Assembly (NCBI GenBank): GCA_009741485.1
Contig: CM019216.1
Coordinates: 48,245,201 to 48,309,200 of the forward strand
DNA length: 64,000 nt
From: Malurus cyaneus samueli
Taxonomy: Eukaryota > Chordata > Aves > Passeriformes > Maluridae
Reading direction: 5' to 3'
Position 1 is the first letter of the stretch. Each line of letters begins with the position of its first letter. Shown piece after piece: positions 1 to 8,963 of this stretch. The notes under the pieces are model-generated. The model searched no databases, had not been told where the DNA came from, and saw nothing but the letters and a program-made list of their open reading frames with translations. The position numbers and the translations under genes were made by a program.

Positions 1-2664
1 GGGGGGTTACTTTGTTTTTTTTAATCAGGTCATTCCTCACTGGAAAAAAAAAGAAGTTTTTGCAATAAGAAGATAATAGGCAAGTACAACCAGTTGTTCC
101 AGATTTGCAGCATTTGAAGACAGTTATGTGCTGATGAGTATTTACTAAAATATTTTTATGGTTTGCTTTTTGAAGAAGCAAACATGAAGTGGATGTAGTT
201 GCAGTATGTGTCTGTAAGAAAATAAATCATTATCAACTTCTTTCATGTTTCAAGGGGATGGTATGTGTGGAGAATTTAGAACAGAAACAAGTAGATTGAC
301 AAATGATTCAGGAGTAATGCATGACTTAACTGGAGGTGGGATACTTCTAGGAAAGCGTGGGTAGAAGGATGGCAGGCAATTTACAGGTGGATATTTCTAA
401 AGGTATGAATGGTAGAAGATAAAAAGCTGTTGCTAGCATCTTTTTGAAGTTCTTAGTACCAACAAAAACTAATTTATTTTTGAAATGTGAAGTAGTTTTT
501 GTTTGCATCTAGGGTTTTTATAGGTTACACACTTCCACATACTTTCAGTGAGGATGGATGGTAACTTAATTGGGTTGCTAAATTGGAGGAGAGGAGAATT
601 CACCAGTCCTCATTCAAAAAGAAAATAAAGCAACCAGTTAATTTTCCTTAGTGTCACAAGATCTACTTCCCTCATTTATATTTTTAAGGTGGAAGCAGCC
701 AGTGAGGAAAGTTGCCTTTGAAATTACAAAAGTCTGTATAGTTGCTGTTTGAGCTTGTCTCCTGAAAAATTAATTTGAATTAAATTTTAAAGTTAATTAG
801 TTAAAATAGATTAAGTCACTATTAAAAATGCCTTAATTTCAGTTCAAGTTAATCTTAGGAATTACGCTAAATAAACCGCAACTTCATAAGTGGAATCAAT
901 GGGTTTTTTTCACATGTAACCTCTGAAATAGGAAGTTGAACTGATAATGTAATGTGCCTTTTAGAAGAAGACAGTGTCAATCTTAAGTTATGTTTAAGTT
1001 GGTATAATACTGGGTAGACTTCTGTTTCCACTTTGCCTGCTGTCAGTGTGTAACTGTAAAAGTTTTGAAGTCAACTGGCTTGTAAAGCTCATTAGCAAAA
1101 GTGGTTTTTCAGTTGCTTCTGGAAAACAGTACACCTGTGATACAACAGAATTCCTTGGGGTGATATTTGCTTGGTCAGGCAAAATTTAAGTCCACTAAAA
1201 TACTTGCCCACTAGAAACTATTTTTTTAATAGCCAAGTTCTCTCTTTTGGGAATGTCTTTCCCCTCTTTTGTGTAAAAGCAGCATTTGAAAGGATAGAAA
1301 TGCAGATTCTGAGATCATTACTGTGGCACAGGGATGCTGGCAGGTGTAGCTTGAACTACTGTTACCTTTCTAGCTCTCTTAGCAGGAGTGTTGCTGGTGG
1401 AAAGCATCCCTTTATTACATGTATGAAGTGCCAGTTTGAGTAGATGTTTGGGTGAGCAAGGTGAGATCCCAGATCACCTCTGATCAGCACTAAAGTACAA
1501 CTGCACCTGATCCTCTCAAGAATGCTGGATTCCCCAGGAGTCACAAGCTTCTCTTGAGCTCAGTGAGCTTTCAGTGTTTCTGGTGCTGGTAGGGCCACTG
1601 AGTGATAATGCCATGTCTTTGCCTGTACCTTCCTGCAAAATAAATACAGGTAGGTCAGTATAGGAGTTTCAGAAGGCATCCCTTTGTCTGTTGCAAGTTT
1701 CAACAGATAAAATTCAAAGTGGATATAATGGAAAAAAGTATTCCCGAGGGAGGATGGTGAAGCATGGTATGGATTGCTCGAAGAGGCTGTAACATACCAA
1801 TACTTGGAAATTATTTAAATCGCATGGGATGAGACCTGGAGCAATCTGATCTGTGCCTGGAGTTAGCGTAGCTTGAAGTTAGGGGTTAAAATAGATGACC
1901 CCTGAGAATCACTTTCAGCCTCAATTATTGGGCTGTCTACCATTCCACTGTGGAACGTGGTCTTGGAATGCGGGATATGGAGCTATATATGCAGGCAATC
2001 AGTAGAAGGATGGCTCTGGAACCTGGGCAGCCCTGCTTCATATTGTACTGTGGGTAACATGAAAGCTTGGTGTACTTTTTTGTTCTATATAAAGTTTGTG
2101 AGGTTTTTTTGTTTGTTTTTTTTTTGAAAGAAGAGAAAACGATCCCTACTTCTCAAATCATGCACTCTAACAGCAGTGTCTTTCTGGTGTTTATTACAAA
2201 ATGCCAAATCAATTTGTGATGGAAAAGGGAGTGGAGCCATAGGTGGCCTAAGAGGGAAAATCACCTGTGGAGGGGTCAAACAGAGTTCATAACTGTATTC
2301 ACTGTGTTGCTTTTATTTTTAATAAAGTTTGGGGCTTTCATATCTACTTCAGTAATAAAACCAAATTTTCAGTATGGGCAAGAATTCTCATCTACATGAA
2401 GAGTGTTTAAAAAAAGGAGGATTATATAGGAAATGGGAATCTGGAAACAATAGTGACTTATATTTAATGCTCTGAGACAGGCCTTAGGAAACCATTATTG
2501 TCTTAAGCCAGCTGCAGAATAAATTAATGCAAATAATAACTGAGCAGGGGGATGCTTGCATTTTCATTTTTTCTGACACATGGACTGCCCCAGCTAGTAC
2601 CTACTTTCCTGTGCTTAGGAAAGGGAGAAATATAATATTTCTTTTTTTCCTTCTCCTCATATAG
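1..2664 (+). other. RNF217: RNF217 intron (3' part), upstream of the RING2 exon
   Basis: This AT-rich stretch lies directly upstream of the RING2 exon and ends in a pyrimidine-rich tract with the acceptor ATAG at 2661-2664. I see no further RNF217 exon, no RNA gene and no clear interspersed repeat in it. The 60-90 codon open frames on either strand have no recognisable domains and look like chance frames. The exons for RING1 and the IBR domain must lie outside the window. Confidence 0.8.
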
Positions 2665-2866
2665 ATCCACATCCAGAGAACCGAAGGGTGTGACCACATG
2701 ACCTGTTCACAGTGTAACACTAATTTCTGTTACCGTTGTGGGGAGAGATACCGCCAGCTCCGCTTCTTTGGAGATCACACGTCAAACCTCAGTATCTTTG
2801 GATGCAAATACCGCTACCTCCCCGAGAGACCACATTTAAGGAGATTAGTGCGAGGCTCTGTCTGTG
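2665..2866 (+). CDS. RNF217: RNF217 internal exon: RING2 catalytic module of an RBR E3 ubiquitin ligase
   Basis: The exon reads in frame from its first base (IHIQRTEGCDHMTCSQC...) for 67 codons plus one base, with a clean acceptor and the donor G|GTGAGT at 2867. It encodes the second RING of a RING-IBR-RING E3 ligase and matches my recollection of vertebrate RNF217 almost residue for residue. RBR enzymes take ubiquitin from E2 onto a RING2 cysteine before passing it to substrate. By position in the GC-x4-C motif (compare Parkin C431), that cysteine is the codon at 2689-2691. Further zinc-ligand cysteines are at 2704, 2713, 2728 and 2737 (codon starts). After RING2 comes the linker with the motifs CGERYRQLRFFGDH and LPERPHLRRLVRGSVC, typical of this family. 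RNF217 has been linked to ferroportin turnover in mammals. Partial gene: the N-terminal exons are outside the window. Confidence 0.95.
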
Positions 2867-4372
2867 GTGAGTGGTTAAATATTCCTTGTGGAGAGCTGCA
2901 CAGTGAGGTGATTGGGGGCATAGGGCAGTTATAGTTAAATTAAAGCTAGTGGTTTAAAGTATTGGATGGGGTACTTGTTTTTCAGTTACTCAAAAGGTGG
3001 TTTATTAAGTACATTTAAATAATGGTGTTTGTCCTCCCTTTTTAGATGGACTGTGTATGCCTAAGTACGTGTCCTCTTCTGATAGCTTGTTTCCTAATCT
3101 TTTTTAATAATATGTAAGCAAACTGGAAAAGCGCTGTCAAAATGCATGTTGCTTGCTGTGTGCATTATTCTAAAGATGTATAGGAGAAATGGATCAGAGG
3201 AGAAACCTTATTTGGATTAACTTCCATGTCTGTTTGTCTAAAGCGCTCTTTGTATTTGAACCTGATCTGAGTTGAAAAACTCAAGTTTTCCCATATAAAT
3301 AGGAGGACATTGTTAACTGTTAGCTTTAATTCAGATAAAATCCAGCTTAAAACAAAGTACTACTTCTATATATTAATTTTGCTTACAAAAGTATGATGCC
3401 AAAAAATGTCTTTTTTTTAAACAAAAAGGCACTCATAATTTGCTTTTGAGCCAGAAACTCAACCTATAGAAGCACGATAAACTATTGCCTTATGTGGGGT
3501 CTTACATATATGTTAAGTTCAGTCATTGTAGTGAGTTTGCAACATGTAAAGTTACCTATAATATTACCGGAAATTAATGTATTAACTGTCAAAAACTGGG
3601 AGTCTGTTAAGGAAAATAGGACCTTTTGTACTTTGAATTAAGGCGTAAAAATTGGACATGACATGTAGCTCACCTAGGATGAGAAAATGCTTTGAGCTTG
3701 ATTGAACATAGGTAAAGGCAAGAGATGGAACATGTGGGAAAAAGAATTCAGCAGACCTGAGGTGAAAACATTACTCTGAAGCCAAATGCAGCCCAGTAAG
3801 AAAGCTAGATGATTTCCAGAGTAATCTAAGAACTGGCACACAAACTCATAGACCTGGTAATAAAAATGCCAATCTTGCTGCTCTGCAAAGTAGTGTGAGA
3901 TTCGCAAACCTGGAATGCTTGTTTAACAAGTGACAATGTGTCATCCAAGCCCATAAGTTTGACCACAAGAGCTTGCAAGGCTTAGGTAACAAACTTTGAG
4001 AGAGGTGGTTTAAAGATAGAGAAATAGCTAGAAAGGAGAGTTGAAAATTATTGGAGGTTCCTGCTCTGATATATTTTGTAGAGATAAATTCCAATACATG
4101 AGAAGATCTAGTATAGATGAAGGACAATGCTGGCACTAGGGCACATGAGTGTAAACGTTCAGTAATAAGTTTAGGCTTAATATTCAAGTGTTTCAAAGCA
4201 CTTAGATTTCAGAAGAACTTACAATATTTCCCATTGTGGCTATTACTATAAGCTGTTTTTAAGTAGATCTTGGCACATTTGATGTAATTAGTCTCTGCTG
4301 TAGCACCAGATTGCACTCGGAGACATTATCAAGTCAATGCTGTTCATGTGCAAAATCATGGGTAACCTCATT

Positions 4373-4500
4373 AGAATCATAGAATGGTTCGGACTGAGAG
4401 GGGCCTTTAAAAGCCATTTGCAATGAGCAGGGACATCTTCAACTGAATCAGATTGCTCAGGGCCCTGTTCAGCCTTGCCTTGGATGCTAAAGGTCTGTGG
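4373..4500 (-). mobile_element. CR1 LINE 3'-end fragment
   Basis: The plus strand begins AGAATCATAGAATGG and continues through text like GGACTGAGAGGGGCC and CAGGGCCCTGTTCAGCC. This is the reverse complement of the CR1 3' end, which finishes in ATTCTATGATTCT. It is 5'-truncated as most avian CR1 copies are, and moderately diverged. The outer boundary near 4500 is approximate. Confidence 0.85.
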
Positions 4501-7282
4501 TAAAGATGTGTATGCTCATATTTACAAGATCACACATGGAGAAGGTATAAGATAATTTTATTTTCATCTCGTATTTGCAAGTGTACTTGCAAATTAATTG
4601 GTAACCAAGAAAGAGTAGCAAAGCCTCAGATTACATTTTAGGGTCTTGTGTTAGAAATTTTTCTCCAAGACTCCCTCTGTCATATGATGTGATTTTTCAC
4701 AAGAATGGTCAGCATCTGACTATAGACAGAGGTAACTAAATCTGCCAGCACATGTAGTAATTGTCCTTATTTTTCTAATAGCTTAACACCCAAGTTGAAT
4801 ATAATTCAAAGAATTCTGCATCAATACTTATGACCGTAAATCTCTGTCATCTCTACACCTCTAAATTTTAACATTGGTCCTAATACACTTTATTAATAAC
4901 TACCCAAAAACTCCAGAGACCTATCAGAACTCACACATGAAAATAAAGAATTTAAACCTTTGAAAATCTGCATCAGATTTTAATTTGGTAATTGAGTTCA
5001 TAGCTCTTCCTCCATTAGAGTGGATTTTGGCTATGGTTTGCATATGTGAGCCAGTCTAGGTTTTTGCGTTTTTTCCCACACAAGTGCACATGTGGGGTTT
5101 TCACATGTATTTTTAAGAAGGTATTATATTGCTGTAAGATTGTACCTCCCGACCTTTTTCCTGACCTTTTGAAGGAGGTATAATCCCAAAACTGATACAG
5201 TGTCAGTTTAAATATGTAGATTCTGCCTTTTTCAATGCTGGAAGTCTGCTAAGATCATTGATCTTTGTAAAACAATTTAACAGAATTGGCCTGTGCCTGT
5301 TAATTTGGCTTATATAAAGGTCTGCCTAGCGAGTCTGTCCCCAGCAGTGGTCAATTAGAAATGAAATCTCACTCCCTGTTTCTAGTAATCATTGTTTTAG
5401 ACACTTCCTTAGTTAAGGTTTGTATCTGAACCTTTGCCTTATTATCAGTATTAATAGATGGATCCTTCACTAGTTTTAACCATTTTTAAATTTTGGCTTC
5501 TGCAATATTTTGGCAGAGGCTCTAGGATTTCACTCTGTGTGAAGAAAGTCCTGTCGGGTTTTTTTTATTGATTCCTGATAATTTCTTACTTCTGTTACCA
5601 CAAAATTGAATAAATAATAGTAGCTTGCTTACCTTCTCTTATCTTTCTTTTATGGATCCTCCATCAGATTCTACTTTGTCATGACATTTGATACCAATTT
5701 GTGTTTTGTTTTGTTTTGTGTTTTATGTTTTGTGCTGAGCAGAAGCTTATTGGATTTAAAACACAGAAATGTTGAATTCCATTTAGGTATCACACCCAGG
5801 CTCAGTAGCTGGAACTACTGTGATGTAAATGTAAATATGTAAATACTTTATCAGGCAAGAGAGTAGCGTTATCATCAGTGGGTATTACTGTACAAGCCTG
5901 CATTTTGGTTCTGTTCTGAAAGTCAGCAGAAGAAGAGATGGTGGCAGAGAAGCCATTAAAAGCATAGCCTCTACATTTTAGTAGCATGCAGTAAGATAAA
6001 AAGTTTGGATTTCCTGTAGAAAAATGCCTCTGCTAGTTAGCTAAGTAGTGGAAACTAAGGGAATGTTATCTTGGCTATCTGTGGAAGACGGGTGAGGTGT
6101 TGCCAGATGTGTGGGGGTTTTGTATGACTTCTACTTTATTGCTATGGAGAAGAAATACTTCAGTAAATGTGATTTCGTAGCCATGTGCAGTGAAGGTTTT
6201 TTGGCTTGTTTCTAAAATTGGATTGGTAGAGTAGTAGAAAGAACACCTCATGGTTTCTGTTGAGAAGGAAGAGTTTGGGCATACAATCACAAACTGCTCT
6301 GCAATAAAAGTAAGTGGAAAGTATTTATGGCAGCCTATATTTACACATAATTTTCATTATAAACCAGCTGTTATGTAAAGGTGATAGTAATCATGGGAAG
6401 AAGACAATCTGGAGCAGAATTGATTTCTCACATTTCTTTCCCCTTTTTAGCCAGCATGGTTTTTAGAGAAACTGTCCTGTGACCAGTGCAGTCAAGTGAA
6501 ATTGTTTTTACTCTTCTGCCCTGCAGAGTTAGAGATTTTGTTCTCATTATAATTGTTTGACTAAATTGTTGAAGGCAGAATGTTTGGTTATAACTGGAGT
6601 CAGTAGTGAATTGTACAGAAGGGAAAAATATGTTCAGCTGTCTTCAGTGTACTTAAGATGCCCCTGGAATACCAGCTGGATTCAATTGGATGAATTGTCT
6701 TCAAAATCAATTGCTAGGTACTTCATGGATCTATAACAAGACAAAACATGTAATGAAGTATTAAAGCAAATGATTTTTTTTTTTGCATGGTAACAAGCAT
6801 TTCAGATAGGATTCTGAAAGCAGGATATTTTCAGATGTGACTGACATGTCCCAAACAGAACACAAGTTTCACTTCATGTAAGCATGGCTTTGAGCCCCAC
6901 AGAAGGCAGCATGCAATCTGTGATCCAGCCTTCATTAGCAACTTCATCATTTAAGTTGGTCTGACCTGTGAGAAGTTGTCTCTACACGTGTGATAGGACT
7001 CTTTAAAAACAAATGCAAACGTTTATTAGAACTATGTCTATATAGATTAAACTGTTTAGATTTGTAAATAGACACTTCTCTTGTCTCTACTTAAATAATA
7101 ATGATATTTAGACTTGAAAGATAAAACTTAGTATTTCTCATATACTAGTGATTAATTTTGTTTTCTAAAACTAGTTTATTAATTTTTTCCATGGCAAAGA
7201 ATTCTCTGAGGGTATATGGGGGTTTGTATATATTACCCTTAAACCTGTAGCTAAACCCAGAGTTATGAAAGGGAAAAGTATT

Positions 7283-7441
7283 TGTCGTGGGTTTAAAAGC
7301 CTGAAATTCACTTTCCCGGCCAATGCACTTCTCCCTCTTCGGTGGGGGGGAAGGGAGGGAACGTCGTGGATGCAGTTCAAACCACGACATTTCTGGTGCA
7401 TTGGCCGGGAAAGTGAATTTCAGGCTTTTAAACCCACGACA
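7283..7441. repeat. Perfect 46-bp inverted repeat around a 67-bp spacer at the element's 5' end
   Basis: Arm 7283-7328 and arm 7396-7441 are exact reverse complements over 46 bases. The match stops sharply on both sides. The spacer (7329-7395) contains 61 bases (7329-7389) identical to the 3' terminus of the downstream LTR (8903-8963), plus tttcTG. Both outer ends of the palindrome read TGTCGTGGG.../...CCCACGACA and so mimic LTR termini. Exact identity of the arms suggests either a recent event or a gene-conversion-like origin. Confidence 0.95.
7394..7411 (+). other. Retroviral primer-binding site matching tRNA-Gly(GCC)
   Basis: The 18 bases TGGTGCATTGGCCGGGAA are the exact complement of the 3' end of vertebrate tRNA-Gly(GCC) including its CCA tail. 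They lie 4 bases after the LTR terminus ...AAACCACGACA (ending at 7389), the normal place for a minus-strand primer site. The tRNA comparison is from memory of the conserved tRNA sequence. Confidence 0.85.
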
Positions 7442-7444
7442 TTT

Positions 7445-7462
7445 TGGTGGAGAATGCGGGCA
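7445..7462 (+). other. Second LTR-end/primer-site-like junction
   Basis: The sequence AAACCCACGACA (7430-7441), then TTT, then TGGTGGAGAATGCGGGCA repeats the layout of the junction 52 bp upstream (AAACCACGACA, TTTC, TGG...). I could not match the 18 bases to a known tRNA 3' end, so its role as a primer site is unproven. It may be the fossil of an older LTR/PBS junction. Confidence 0.45.
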
Positions 7463-7723
7463 AAACATCAAAGAATGAGTGATTTTTAGATGGGAGTTAA
7501 CAGGAAAGATTTATGGCTAATTGGAAGAAAGATATATATGGTTGGTCAGACAAGTTTATGCTCCACTCTGTTGCTATATTCTTTTAAGGTAGGATGATAA
7601 GTTGTAGGGGTGGATATCTATTTCTTTAGTTGTATTTTTTAGTTGGTGTTGGTATAATTTCTGTGTTAAGAGTAAGAATTAAAAGTAGATTTAAATTAAT
7701 GTTTTTTAGAGAAATGTCATCAC

Positions 7724-7741
7724 AGAGGTGTAGGGGTGGAA
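7724..7741 (+). other. Polypurine-tract-like sequence abutting the 3' LTR
   Basis: The purine-rich run AGAGGTGTAGGGGTGGAA ends exactly at the TG that opens the 3' LTR, where the plus-strand primer tract belongs. It is interrupted by three T residues, so it is degenerate. The 12-mer TGTAGGGGTGGA inside it (7729-7740) recurs exactly at 7603-7614. Confidence 0.6.
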
Positions 7742-8963
7742 TGTCATGGTTTTCTGGTCCATTTTTGGTGGTGGGGGATGGGGATCAAGAAACCACAAAG
7801 ATGGCTGCTGTGAGAAGTCTAGGGGTGTCTCCTTCTTCTTCTTCTCCAGCAAAGAGAGCCCTGCCCCCTCCTGTGTTCAGAGCCAACCCATCATTGGTTC
7901 TGAGGTTGATGGACAGGCTGACCATCAGCCTGGGCCAATTACACAGGTAGTTACACCTCTGTGATGACGTATTTTGGTGTATTTAAGAAGGAATTCAAAA
8001 CAAGATAGCGCGGCCGCCATGTTTAGGTTAATTGATAGCATGTAGTTTTAGTATCTTGCACTGGAAAGAACAGAGCAGGAGGGTGAGGAGATGTAAGAAG
8101 AAAATGGAGACATCTAAAGATCACAGAAGAAGTAGAGCTGTGCTGTGTGGTTCTCGGCATGGAGAAGATAAGTTGTTCTTGAAAAGGACTTTTTCCATCA
8201 TATTGGAGAGACCTGATAGAAAAGAAGCGACCTTGCTGTGAGAGAAAAAACCTGGCTTTGAGGACGGACTGTTTTGATTATGAAGCCAAGAAATAGAGAA
8301 GAGGTTTGCTCCCCCACGAAGTTTTGATGTAGAAGAAGCTGTATTTGGTGTTCTGCCAGGAGGTTTGTGATATCGGACTCACGTCGCTGAAAAAAACAAC
8401 ATGGGCTTTGAAGGACATTTCTTTTCTTTTCTCTGTGAGGTAAAGAAGTTCCTTTCTGTTATTAGCAGTTTTGCACTGACTGTTTTTCAGAAAAGGACAC
8501 ATCCACAGCTGGAGCTGTAAGAATGTTGTATCCTGCAACGCTTGGACAACAGCTGAGTGTTTTGATCTGTGTTAGACTTTCATTCTCCTGCCCCCTGTGT
8601 GTGAGGGACAACATGGGAGGGGTGGAGATGGGGGGACTTGGAAGAAGAGATGAGTCCCTGGGAAAGTGTAACAGGTGTCTTAAAATGTCCATTTTATTTT
8701 TCTTCTCTTTGTAAATATCCCTATCTTTGTTTTTCACCCAGTGCCGTAATACTTCTTCTTAGTAGTGTGTAGTAATAAATCTATCTTGCAACTTAAGTTA
8801 TGTAGCCTGTCTGACTCTTTGTGGAGTACATAGGTATCTTTCTTCCAATTATGTTTATCTCAAAGCCATAAATTTTCGTGTTAATTGGGTTTCCGCTCTC
8901 CCTTCTCCCTCTTCGGTGGGGGGGAAGGGAGGGAACGTCGTGGATGCAGTTCAAACCACGACA
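7742..8963 (+). repeat. 3' long terminal repeat, about 1.2 kb
   Basis: It starts TGTCATGGTTT and ends AAACCACGACA, an 11-base inverted pair with one mismatch. A TATTTAAG box lies at 7980-7987 and an AATAAA signal at 8774-8779, giving a plausible U3-R-U5 order on the plus strand, although R would then be unusually long. Two YY1-like motifs are visible: AAGATGGCTGC near 7799 and GCCGCCATGTT near 8013. The open frames on both strands inside it have no recognised domain. Confidence 0.75.

Larger units (their letters stand above)
7283..8963 (+). mobile_element. Non-autonomous LTR retroelement (endogenous retrovirus remnant) with 5-bp target-site duplication
   Basis: The element is bounded by the direct repeat GTATT (7278-7282 and 8964-8968) and has TG...CA ends. 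In order it contains a palindromic 159-bp 5' end, a tRNA-Gly primer-binding site, about 330 bp of internal sequence, a purine-rich tract and a 1222-bp 3' LTR. A 5-bp duplication fits ERVL-type and some other avian ERVs. The internal part (7412-7741) holds no gag, pol or env. Its only notable frame is 36 codons starting at 7490. The element is therefore non-coding and depended on proteins from elsewhere, or lost its genes by deletion. The 5' end is not a copy of the 3' LTR start, which is abnormal for a provirus. Family name not assigned. Confidence 0.82.

Noticed and set aside
2698..2934. A stand-alone 78-codon gene starting at the ATG of the RING2 exon
   Set aside because: The frame is the RNF217 exon read through its donor site into the intron. 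The methionine is internal to the RING2 motif.
7145..7489. Overlapping frames on both strands sharing the same peptide segments
   Set aside because: The repeated peptides come from the perfect inverted repeat of the LTR element, which reads alike on both strands.
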